A DNA stretch of 64,000 nucleotides from Drosophila miranda (lineage: Eukaryota; Arthropoda; Insecta; Diptera; Drosophilidae). The translations under genes and the position numbers were made by a program. This document shows, piece by piece, positions 36,144 through 47,400 of this stretch. The stretch lies in the NCBI RefSeq assembly GCF_003369915.1, contig NC_046677.1, positions 14,074,001-14,138,000 on the forward strand, read 5' to 3'. Every line of letters starts with the position of its first letter. The first letter of the stretch is position 1. The notes beneath the pieces are model-generated. The model was not told where the DNA came from, did not search any database, and was given only the letters and a program-made list of their open reading frames with translations.

Positions 36144-37094
36144 CTATCTCTCCAGCAGAGTACCGCGCTGTTTTTTCTGCGGTGGAGGCGCGTCCTCCGT
36201 CTTTCCTCTGACACCGACGTCGCTTAGTTTCCCGCCTTTGCGTTGCAGCTGCTTCTCAATGATGCGCGCATTGTTGGCATAACTATCGGCAATCTCGCGC
36301 TGTTTAAAATAGAATGAAAGTATAGCGAATATTTGTATGTATGTCGAAGGTAATCGAGAACATTTAGTTGGTTGGCTTACCGCTTCAATTTCGTCCTCCT
36401 CTTCGTCTATGGTGGACACCGTCACCGAGCTGAACTTGCCCATATTCTTTGTGTGCCGTGTGACCATGACTTTCTTTCCACTGGCATCGACTATACCGGA
36501 ATCCTCACCTCCGGCAGACGACGCACTCTGCGCTGGGGCAGCAGTCGAAAGCTTCGCCCTGTTCTTTGCTTCTGTTCCCAGAAGTTGGGCTAATGGCTGC
36601 TCATTCTTGGCGCTAACCAATGCATTGAACATCACGAAGGTGACATGGGAGTCCGGATTGTGGCGGTAGTAAAGTGGAAGATCGCAGCTGCGGCACTGAC
36701 AAGTAACAATAGTGAAAATTTTGTTTTCAGTGATTTTATCAGAACCTTACCTTATACCGGTACTGTTTCTCTATGGCGTTTCCCCTGCCCTTGCGGCGTA
36801 TGTAGAGCACCTTTGGAGTTGGATTGTAGGTCAACTTGTTGGCGTGCTCGTTGGCATTTATTACACGGGCATTGTCTACTTCTCGTAGCGGCAATTGATC
36901 CAGGGTGCAATCTTTTGAAATGAGATTTCTCCATTAGCGTCAAACTTGGTTTGCGAAAATCAGGCATACGAACCCAAAATCAAAGCCATCTTATTGCATA
37001 GACAGTAGTAGATGTTGAGGGGTTTCTCTTCACTGTACTCCTCCTGATCCTTTGTATCGGAGCACACAATACTGCGAGAAACAACTTTTGGCAT
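36144..37094 (-). CDS. STEEP1/CXorf56 homologue (UPF0428 family)
   Basis: Four exons, 36974-37094, 36751-36911, 36381-36695 and 36144-36299, join in frame to 250 residues. The start [20 protein letters not shown] is the family signature. It is followed by [14 protein letters not shown] and, later, [10 protein letters not shown]; the four cysteines of CLC and CRSC may bind a metal. The centre carries the near-invariant [20 protein letters not shown] followed by a helical [19 protein letters not shown] and a basic tail. In mammals the protein assists exit of STING from the ER; the fly role is not established here. The conserved C-terminal block also fits a nuclear RNA-processing association in other species, which I cannot test. 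No break is seen. Confidence 0.9.
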
Positions 37095-37317
37095 CCTAAA
37101 TGTTTATGAATATTGAGTTGTGTTTCTGTTGTTCGATCAGCTGTGCGGCGACGAGAGTTGGCGAACTAGAACTGAACTCGGTTCATTTAATGAATTGAGG
37201 AACTGCCACCACCAGCGATCAGCTGTCGCGTGATTTATCGAAGCACTGCCATCTTGCGGAACAAAACAAAGCCGCGAAGTCCCGAATTTTTTTTATGTTG
37301 CCCTCAGACAACCGTTT

Positions 37318-37998
37318 TGAAGATCTCAGCCCCAGACCACCACGGAAGTGCTCTACACCGCACTGTTCATCAGCAGAGAAAAGCACAAGAGAAAATCGGG
37401 CAAAATATTTCAAAGGCGGATATTAGTATAGCTGTGAAGGCTGCCCGCTAGGCTTGCAAGCTTGGTTCCCCATGGCGCCGTATGGATGCTTCGAGCGATC
37501 AAGTCTACTTGGCTAGCTTGGAGACCCTGGACAATGGCAAACCCTACAGCGCAGTGCAGAGCGCGCCAAGAAGAGGACCGTGGGCGATCCCTTCGATCTG
37601 AACACCGAGCAGGGTTCCCAGGTCAACCAGGACCAGATGGATAAGATCCTTGGCATGATCCAGCAGGGCGCCAAGCTGGTGGCCAGCGGTAACCGTCCCA
37701 AAGGCCTTCCCGGTTACTCTGTCCAGCCAACGGTGTTTGCCGATGTCCAGGACAACATGACCGTTGCCCGCGAGGAGATATTCGGGCCCGTCCAGCAGCC
37801 GGACGCAGTTGTGCCAACAACTCAGACTACGGCCTGGTCGCCGCTGTTTTCACCAAGAATCTGGACAAGGCAAACTACATTGTCGGTTCCCTGCGTGCCG
37901 GCACTGTTTCGGTGAACACCTCCAATACCTTGGCCGCCCTGGCTTCCTTTCAGAGGATATAAGATGTCCGGCCATGGCCGTGAGAACGGGGAGTCTTA
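37318..37998 (+). pseudogene. Processed pseudogene of mitochondrial aldehyde dehydrogenase (Aldh)
   Basis: The fragments are colinear with Aldh but lie in several frames and have no introns. In order they are TEVLYTALFISREKHKRKSG, a TAG at 37449-37451, [31 protein letters not shown], then a jump of several hundred codons to [16 protein letters not shown]. That runs through [18 protein letters not shown] and [10 protein letters not shown], then, after a frameshift, [20 protein letters not shown], and finally MSGHGRENGES and a stop. The catalytic Cys region is gone. Loss of introns and internal deletions indicate a retrocopy that decayed. It sits directly upstream of the STEEP1-like gene, on the opposite strand. 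Confidence 0.85.
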
Positions 37999-38229
37999 AT
38001 TATATATAACAGCTAAAACTCCTACCACGCGGGAAAAAATTTGATTGCCACCCGTGTGTCGGTGAATTCATCCGCATGTGTAATGTGGATAAACTGAAGG
38101 ATGTAGTACACATTTGAGGAGAGGATCACTCCGCGAAGCTCAAAATCCGAGCTATTAACTTTGCTCAAGATAAAGAGGTGTGGACGATTGCCCGAAATTC
38201 AGCGCCAATAACTTTTTTAAATTTAAGAC

Positions 38230-38235
38230 TTTATT
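38230..38235 (-). terminator. Poly(A) signal of the orphan gene
   Basis: TTTATT on the plus strand is AATAAA on the minus strand, 60 bases after the stop at 38296. Confidence 0.5.
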
Positions 38236-38295
38236 GGAATTGAAGTCTTATAATTCCTTTGGTGGCGTGCTAGTTATTTCGGAAACCTGAGATTC

Positions 38296-38685
38296 CTATG
38301 TGTTTCGGTGCTCTCGTAAATATTCCCAATCTGTCAACAATTTCTTCCGCTTGTGGCCTACGTCCCACGGGAATGGGAAGTAGTTGGCCACACACTGCAG
38401 CAACTTCAAATTAACTTCAATGGCGTCGCTGCCCAAAACGTGCACGTCTGTTGGGACCACCTGCAGGTACAAAAACTTAAATTTTGCGCCGTCCATAGAT
38501 GCAGCTGCAATGGCCAACGACTTCCAACGTCTGAGGATCAAAAGGGAACTAACGTTGGGTACCGGCCTGAAGTGAAACTCATCAAAAATGATCACAAATG
38601 GCTGCTCCTTGAAAATTTCGATCAGATGGGACTGCTGCTCCATATATCTGATGGCTCGACGCACATCATTTCCCCGGGCAGCCAT
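38296..38685 (-). CDS. One-exon orphan gene, 129 residues
   Basis: This is an uninterrupted ORF with coding-like composition, starting MAARGNDVRRAIRYMEQQ. It runs through FVIIFDEFHFRPVPN and LLILRRWKSLAIAAASMDGA to LLTDWEYLREHRNT. The centre alternates hydrophobic and charged residues as in a small alpha/beta fold; no signal peptide or membrane segment is visible. I do not recognise the family. A poly(A) signal follows 60 bases downstream, supporting transcription. Two short upstream ATG frames, one reading MELEDVFT and then stop, precede the start and could reduce translation. It may be a lineage-restricted gene, or a retrocopy of an unknown parent. Confidence 0.6.
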   Translation of the reverse strand: MAARGNDVRRAIRYMEQQSHLIEIFKEQPFVIIFDEFHFRPVPNVSSLLILRRWKSLAIAAASMDGAKFKFLYLQVVPTDVHVLGSDAIEVNLKLLQCVANYFPFPWDVGHKRKKLLTDWEYLREHRNT

Positions 38686-39229
38686 TAGTGGGTGTCATGT
38701 GAAAACGTCTTCAAGCTCCATGTTGTTCCGTTATCAAAATTGAGCAATAGGAACGATTAACATACATTTTATTTGTTTGATCTTTTTCCCTAAAACCTTT
38801 GTTTAGACCAAATCCAATTAAATGGAGTATTGAAAATTAGCATATCTTAGAAAGTGTATCTATCATTGGGATAAAATTATGTGTTCAGGTGTGAAAAACC
38901 TAGCTAGCTAATAATATGAAATCGAACATCAAAATCGAGGAATAGAGTCCAATCCTTGACGGAGAACGATTAACCCATTGTATTCCAAGAGGGTTAATGT
39001 TCCACCGAAAATAATGAAAACTAAATCATTTCAGCGCGGTTCATGTGAAAGATATCGTGTTTTATTTTAAGTTTAGAGGAAAGATAGCATGGATCTAAAA
39101 GAATAATTTACAATCACTAATATTTTCCGCCATTTACCTCAGGTCGTTTAACTGTTTAAATAGAGGGGGCTTTAGTGGACTAAGTTAGTGTTTTCTTGAG
39201 TTTCACGAGTCTGATCTCCTGATCGAAAA
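38686..39229. other. Divergent interval between the orphan gene and Adat
   Basis: This is the 544-bp 5' region of both flanking genes. It is AT-rich and shows no DRE, Motif 1 or TATA box at a convincing distance. Confidence 0.4.
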
Positions 39230-40499
39230 ATGTGCGATGGTAATACAAATCCATCTATTCAGGATATAGCCAACATTTGCTATGAAAAATTCAAATCGTT
39301 GCCCAAAACCGGCAAGCCCTCGGGCAACCAATGGACTGTTTTGGCATGCGTTGTGGAGCACAACCGTCAGACGAGAGATAGTCGGGTGGTGGCTCTGGGA
39401 TGTGGGACAAAGTGCATTGGTTACACCAGACACTGCCCGAAAGGATTCATTCTGAACGACTCCCATGCTGAAGTACTGGCACGCCGAGCCTTCTTACGGT
39501 ATCTGTACCACGAACTGGAGCACGACCGTATCTTCCAATGGGCCGCCAAGCGTGGTTCATTTGATCTCAGTGCGCACGTGGAGTATCATTTCTTCAGCAC
39601 TCAGACGCCATGTGGGGACGCCTGTATTGTGGACGAGTCCGTAGCAAGGGTAGTCGAGAAGAAGGCAAAGCGTCAGCGACTGGACGAGAACTCTGAGATA
39701 GTTTACACTGGCGGCAAGCTGATAGCAGGTCAGATGTCTGAAGATATGACCGACGACATGCAGCAGACGCCGGGAGCCCTACGCACAAAGCCCGGTCGTG
39801 GCGTGCGCACTCTGTCCATGTCGTGTAGTGATAAGCTAGCCCGCTGGAACGTCCTTGGCGTCCAGGGGGCGCTGATCGACTCTTTGCTCTCCAAGCCCAT
39901 ATATTTCAGCACCCTCAACTTTTGCTGTACTGAGGCGCGTCAGGAGTCCGTGGAGCGGGCCATCTACAAGCGTTGGCAAGGACAAGGGCTGGACTCTAAG
40001 CACGCGCGATTCCAACCCCACCAGCCACAAATACGCATCGACGGCAGTCTTTCTTTGAGTATGCACAGCGCGGTGACTGGCAGCCTTCCCCCAATGGATT
40101 GGTTTGGTCACAGGTGCCAAATGATCTCAGGTAAGTTTTTATTTTAGGTAATCCCTTTTAAAAGCCGTCTAACTTCTATCTGCCTGCAGGCCCTATGAGA
40201 TCTCTGTAAATGGCAAGCGCCAAGGCGTGACAAAAAAAAAACTTGGATCCGCCAAAGCTGCTTTAGCAGTTAGCAAGTTCAAGCTGTTTCTAAAATTCCA
40301 AAACATGCTACATTCGCATGCAGAATTGCGTGAAAAGTTTCAAAAAAACCTTTTCGATCTGGAGCAAATGTCTTATGCTTCCTGCAAGGATTTGTGTGAG
40401 GATTATCAGCAAGCGTGGTGCCAATTGAAAAGGGAATACTTTCTGCAGTGGACCTGCAAGCCCAATGAGTTGCTCAATTTTACTTCGAAAACTGAATAA
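39230..40499 (+). CDS. Adat: tRNA-specific adenosine deaminase 1, with a one-base frameshift
   Basis: Exon 1 runs 39230-40130 and exon 2 40190-40499. The deaminase core is clear: NDSHAEVLARRAF with the zinc His and catalytic Glu near residue 78, TQTPCGDACI with the second ligand near 125, and SCSDKLARWNVLGVQGA with the third. The C-terminal half, from SVNGKRQGVTKKK to the stop, matches ADAT1. The enzyme makes inosine at position 37 of tRNA-Ala. In the C run at 40088-40092 one base is missing relative to the family: the frame needed to reach LVWSQVPNDL and the GTAAGT donor at 40131 is offset by one. An alternative donor, CACAG|GTGCCA at 40114, would restore frame while dropping those residues. 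The shift may be an assembly error. Confidence 0.88.
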
Positions 40500-41454
40500 G
40501 CAAAGCATTGGTCGTCTCCTTCCAAGGGAAATCCGGTAAGGATCAGTAGCTTGGCAAACTTATGAGCCCTTTTATTGACATCTTATATTTACTACTGACA
40601 GCGAATGGTGAATGGTATCATTCTAGCGGATGGCTGATGGCAAATCCATATACGACTGTGTAAAGAAAGGTGTTAATAGCGAATAAGTCGAATCCCGACT
40701 CCAGTCAGCTGCCATTGCCACCTCTTTTTGTACACCTCTGCTCAGATATCTACTAAAACAGACCGTAATTGCCGGAAACCCTAACTGGGAATGACACTTC
40801 ACACCAGGGGTCGGCAGCGACACAGGAAAGTGTTTTGCTGCTGCGCTTACACCTGTTTTACACCGAGTAAATCCGAGCCACGGCGTTAAATTCATCGGAA
40901 ATTGGTAGAAAATTGGTGACATCGATTGAGATGATGGAATATGTACAGTCAAGGGTTCGGAATACCATGTAGTGGAGGAACATGTGTCCCTAAACGCTGT
41001 GAATGATTGCCGTACGATTGAATTAAAAAACATATACTTTGTTTTCATATGCAACATTCAAGTGTGTTATATTTAGATTATAATACCATAATATGTAATA
41101 TGTAATATTATACTAATTGTCATTTTGCAAACGTTTAACAAACAAATAATCAAAAAACGAACATACAGGTACATTACAGATAAAGTTACAGATACAGCTA
41201 CGCGTGACCAGATACAGATAGACACATATAGGAGGTATGTATGTGTGCTTGCTGGGAGTAGTACGAACTAAAGACGAGAAGTGAACAGTGGGATGTGCTC
41301 GGGCTTGTCCTGCTCATGGCATAGGCCTATTCTATTCGCTAAACGGTGCACGCTCGCTGCGTGGTGCGAGGTGCGAACAACTAATCGTACGACTTAAATC
41401 CATTGACTATCCAAAGACTGCTCTGTGTTGACCAATTCCCCCCATTAATCCACC
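40500..41454. other. Intergenic between Adat and CAH1 3' ends
   Basis: The two genes converge here. A 144-codon minus-strand ORF (40623-41057) has no recognisable domain and looks like chance. The part near 41100-41454 is probably CAH1 3' UTR. Confidence 0.4.
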
Positions 41455-44400
41455 TCAATGGCCGCCAATCTCGCGCAGCTCGCGCTTGCCCAGCGGCAGG
41501 GGGGGACGGAAGTTGTTGATGACCTTGCCGTTGAACTCATTGCAGGGGCACTCCTCCTTAACGTCGTAGGCGTTGAGGTTGCGCATGGCATTAAGCTGGT
41601 CGTCGGACACCTCGATGGGAGTCTTGAACACGATCCAGATAACACACTCCGAGCAGGGGGGTGTGGTCAGGGAGCCCTCGTACGTCCAGTAGGTGTGAAC
41701 ATCGGGCAGCAGCTGGCCGGGATCGCAGCCATTGGGAAGGGTTACACGGTCACCCTTGTGCAGGACGAACTGCAGGAGGCTGCTGACCTTGTCCAACTCG
41801 GCATGGTGCTTGCCGGCCTGCAGGAACACGCCCAGCACAGCCAAGCCATCGGGAGCAGCGGCTGCCTCGCCGAAGGACTTGTACTTGGTGGTATTCCAGT
41901 GGACCAGGTGCAGCTCACCGGCGTAGGACACTCCATCGACGGTGTGCTCGGAGCCCTTGGAGTCTGTGCATCCCCAGTGGCAGTGGAACTGCTCCAGCTT
42001 GAAGATCTGATCGCCCAGAGGACCGCCAGTCAGCTGCGATTCGGTCCCATTCACATCCACGCGCCAGCAGTAGCCTTTAAACGATTGATTCGATTAGCCT
42101 ATGCTCCTCCATGGCTGTCCGGCATTTATCGTCCACTTACCGGGATTGACCAGGCTCTTGGTGTGCTCTGGCACATACTTCCACTTGAGTGCGGAGGCTT
42201 TCAGCTCACTTCCCTTCTTGGCGCTGGAGGGCGTAATGTCCACGGGCGACTGGCGATGTCCGGACGCCTGTGGATAGTCCTTGGCCCAGTGCGCGGGTCC
42301 TAGGGAATACAATGAATAAATTTGAACTGTCATTAGATATTTGTTCACTAATTGATGGGTCAAAACAGTAAGTCCCCTCAGCGACGTATTAATAAATAAG
42401 AAACAATCAATCAACTCAATTCATTTTATTCCCATTTGAGTTATTGTCACTCTTCGCCGAACAGTAATTAGGGGGGTCATTATGGTTGTAATTAAATTTC
42501 AATTTCCCAAAAGACAAATCATTGCATTGAGGTTTGAATGCGAACGATTAGGACTCCATTTATGACGAAGGCATTCTTTTAGGACATGTACTTAAAAAGT
42601 ATAGGAACTAAAATCAATGGCTTTATCTATAGACATTGAAATTGATAATTATACCCGATACTCAAAATGAGTATTGGGGTATATTAGATTTGTGGTAAAA
42701 GTGGATGTGTGTAACGTCCAGAAGGAATCGTTTCCGACCCCATAAAGTATATATATTCTTGATCAGCATCAATAGCCGAGTCGATTGAGCCATGTCTGTC
42801 TGTCCGTCCGTCCGTCTGTCCGTCTGTCCGTCCGTCCGTCTGTCCGTCTGTCCGTCCCCTTCAGCGCCTAGTGCTCAAAGACTATAAGAGCTAGAGCAAC
42901 GATGTTTTGGATCCAAACTTCTGTGATATGTCACTGCTACAAAAATATTTCAAAACTTCGCCCCGCTCACTTCCGCCCCCACAAAGGACGAAAATCTGGG
43001 GCATCCACAAATCTCAGAGACTATTAAGGCTAGAGTAACCAAATTTGGTATCCGCACTTCTGTTAGATCTCACTATAAAACGTATATCTCAGAATTTCGC
43101 CCCACCCCTTCCGCCCCCACAAAGGACGAAAATCTGTTGCATCCACAATATTGCACATTCGAGAAAACTAAAAACGCAAAATCATAGATAATGATCATAT
43201 CTATCAGATTGCTGAATCTGGATCAGATCGGATCATTTTTGTAGCCAAAAGCAAGAAATCAATTTGCAGTGGCTACGCAGCGCCCGACGTCACGCTCAGA
43301 CTGATTTCTGTCTCTCTCGCACGCACTCTTTGTCGTGTCGTTTAATATTAGCGGCGTCTGCCGGAGGAGAGCCATACTGACTAAGTATCGGGTATAAATG
43401 TAGAGTTGCGGTCTCCGCAGCAACTCACAACGTTCCCCCTCGTTTTGAATTAATATTTATAGTTATTTGCTAAGACTTTTGGTTAAGCTAACATTTTATG
43501 TTATGAATGCAAATGCCGCGGCAGTCAGTCGGAACTCCGGGACGGCTCATCTGATACTCATAATATTTGCGTGGAAATGTTATCTGAACAACCGGCTGTG
43601 GCAACAAATGTATTTGCCGTTCCGTTCTCCTGTTTGCTGCAGTTTATAATTTATAAAAGTATGTAATCATACCATACGAATTTTTTAATTACTGTCGGTC
43701 GTGCGCAAAGTGAGAGCAAATGTTGACTCGGAGAACAACGTCACGTGCCAGTAAAATCACTCTGGAGACCGCCTTTGGAGCGAGTAGTCATGTGATAGGA
43801 TCGTTGCAGACGCACGCTCCAGATAAACCGCAAGAGTGCGGTATGTTTTGGGTGGGTTAGTGGATAGAAGGGAGTATTGTAGGGTTTTTTGCCTAAGACA
43901 AACCAACAAATGACTTATAAGTACATAGGAATACATGTGTATGTACATTGTACATTGAACATACATATGTCCAAGTGCAGACCCTACGGCACTGGTCTGC
44001 CAGCGGGTCTTATCTAACCAGAAGACACAGGGCAAAGCTTCAAAGCCTCATTTGTCACATGATAAATGACTAAGCTCAAAGCGTCAGAAGCCCTGTAGCT
44101 TTTGGCGTTCATTTTGTTGATTGCCAAAGTCCCATATTTAATTGATAATGAACAAAAGTCAGGTGGAATGCATTTATCAAAGGAAAGTTCCTAACTCCCG
44201 TATCCGATTGCCTCCCCTTGTGACAGTCAACAGAAAATTTTGAGTGCGAGTCGCAAAATCAAGCAAAAATCAAGGCCCGCATGACGAATGCAAATCACGT
44301 ATACGCCGTGTCTCGCATACATAGGAATTGGAGGGAGCCGTGGCCGTGTCGAGTCCGGTCCATGCACGATCCTTTGATAACTTAGCAGTCCGGTGCAAAT

Positions 44401-47400
44401 TTCGGGCCATATTTAACACCTTCCTTTTATAATACGTAATCATGCGAGTACTGCTGGACGCCAGCTGGAAAACCTATGAAGATACGCATCTCTTCTCAAC
44501 CAGAGGCTGATGTACGTAGTATATTTGATTTATTTACTTAACTCAGCTCGGCTCAGCTTTTATTTTTGATTGTTTATCAAGTTTGTTGCTGCTTTCTGAT
44601 GTAAATGTTTCAAGTAAGATCACCTGGCGACGTTTCTCCTGTATTTTGTATAGCCTGTGTGTCTGCTCTGTTAACAATGGATGGTGTGGTGTCTAAATAA
44701 CCGTAGGAGTGGGTAAACAATATCAAGAAACGGCACACCTGGGCAAACAGTATAAAAATAAAGGAATATACAAAGAAAGCTATGGAAAGGGAAGGGTTGG
44801 GATGGGAAGGAAAGGGGAGGCGGAGAACGCGCCTGCAATTGGCGAAAAGTAACTCTATCCATACACGAAAGGCAAACAAAATACTGTAGATCCATTTATT
44901 TTCATTCAATGGGAAATGGAAGCTCGAATGCTATCCAAACACATTCCATCGACTTGCAGTTTATTTTGTTCCAGTTTAGATCAGAAACAATAAAGTAACA
45001 ATAAAGTATTTCTCCGAATTGTGGTCATTAATGAATGCTGCGATAGAATCCAATAATTTTTTTCAATTGCATTGAATATCATATCCTATCCCCCCGGGCC
45101 GACATCAGCTGAAAGTTGTCTTCGAGAACAGGTTCCGGAAGCGAGTAAACGCCCGCCCGCCAAACGGAATCCATAATGATCTTTCGCTGGAGTCTCGACG
45201 AATCGAACTTTTCCCCCAATAGCCGCAGTCTCGATTTCCTTTCCCCATTCCACCTGAGCCAGAGAACGATTCCGGACAAAGCTTGCTGTCATCCAAATAC
45301 ATCCATTTAAGTTGAACAAAAAGTATCTTGCCATAAAAGCAAGGAGAGGAGGAGAATGCTAATAAAAAGAGAGAGATACTCAGCGAAATACTCATTTCGA
45401 CAGGCACAAAAACTTAAAAACAAAATAAAACAGAAAACAGAAAATACAATTGCAATTAGCATTCACGTTTTTACGAATTTACGAGTTAAGCGATTCTAAG
45501 CGAGTCTTGCATGATAATATCTGGGGGAATCATCGGAAATGGAGGGAATCATGAGTTGGTTGCGTGTGCCTTTCACGACAAATGTGGCCTGGCCTGGGGA
45601 CGATCGTAAGGAAGTTCTCGTCAAAACTGGTTTGGGGCAAGTACCTCCCCTTCCCAGTACCCAGTAGCCATCACAAAAGCGGGCTTTTATCCCGAATTAT
45701 GAGTAAGGCCAATTCTGATGATATAATGTCGGGAGGGGTCTGGGTCTTGGTCTGGGTCTGGTCTCCATGTTTTATTTCTTTTTTTAGGCACACTCAATTG
45801 ACCGGGCTAAAAAGCAACAACCCTTGTCTACCGTTTTGTTCCGTGTTCCACTATCCATCCACCTTCGTTGGCAGAAGCCCCAGCAGTGCTCAGCCTTGGT
45901 CTAGCTATGACTCTTCAAAGGCATTTATCTAACGTCCAAGTGCTGGCCCCATCCCCGTCCCACTTCTATTCCCATTCCCATCCCCAACCGTCCAAGCACT
46001 CGACAGCACCTGCGAAATTCTATTTGCCGTAATTATTTGTTTGCATGTGAAATTCTGAAATTAAATGCTGAAACGGTGACAATAACCCGCAAATGGAATA
46101 ATTGAATTGTCATTAAAAAGCCACCGAAACGGAGCTCAAATGCATTTCGGCCTAATGGAAACACTCCTCAGATCGTTCCTTGCCATCTCTGTTGATACTG
46201 CTAAGGTGTGGTGGGGGGCAGGGGAAATTTTTTTGTTTTTTGTTTTCTGAAAATTTTCCAACTCATAAATTGATGTATTTTTTAGCACCCCCATCTACAT
46301 ATATACACACATTCATTCGTATAATATGTATATCAATTCAATTTTCAGCAAAATTTTATTAGCACACCCCAATAAAAAATCAGGATGGGCAATTCAAGCG
46401 TTATATCTGTATATCTGGCCAAAAATAATATCAAACTGGCGATTTCTTGCACGTTCCATGCCTAAGAAATCGTTTTCGCTATTTGAGTTTTTTATATTTC
46501 TCTTTTAGCCTGTCCCCTAATAAATATCGAATCTAATGGCTGGTTTGGGATCTGATCTGATGATATGATTATAAGGTAAATACTCGTACGACTTCCATTG
46601 ATGGGCAGATATAAAATTGTACTTTGAAGTTGGATTTCAAATATCTTGCGTGTTTTCCAGGTGCAAGTCAATTATTTTCTAGGTAATTTAGATCCACATA
46701 GAACGTCGATAAGACAACAAATATATATCATTGCAAAAATTAAAAATCCATCGATCATTCTGACTATGACGTTAAGATGATATAGTAATACCGTAACCAA
46801 AGTCTTCTTTGTTAAAAGAATAAACACAAGTACACAAGTATTTGGTTCGAGCAACCTTAGATAAAATATAACCACTCCAATCAGAATAGTTTCAATAAAG
46901 ATATGAAATTTAGCCAGTTAGTTGTAGATCCGTACTACCAGAGACTTACATATGTACATCGAAACACTGACTTCAGCTTCTACAAGCTGATCAGCTGATG
47001 GAAAATCGGTGTTGTCGGAACTTTTTATTGATCTTCGTGTGAGCACGAGAGTTTTAATCTCCCCGAAGCGTGTGAGCCTCCCTCCGTAATCGTACGAGTA
47101 TGAGTATGACTATCAATGTACATATGTATCTGTCATATATGTACATGTGTTAGAGGGTCAGGGGTTAGAAAACCTGAGCGATTTGATAAGAATTGTTGCA
47201 CTAATATATTGTTTAAAAGTCGTGCTGGTCTAAGTCTGTTCTCGCCAAGAGGAAGCTGCCTGAGGAAGGGGCTTCTTACATTGGAAAGTTACCAGTACCA
47301 GTATGGAATCAATCACAGCAATCAGCGCCATTTAAGCAAATCAATTGAAATTGTCCAAAAATTGGAAGTTTGATTCCCACATCGATATGCCACATAGGCA

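Noticed and set aside
40623-41057. 144-codon minus-strand ORF between Adat and CAH1
   Set aside because: No domain, no conserved-looking block, no clear promoter or poly(A) signal; probably chance.
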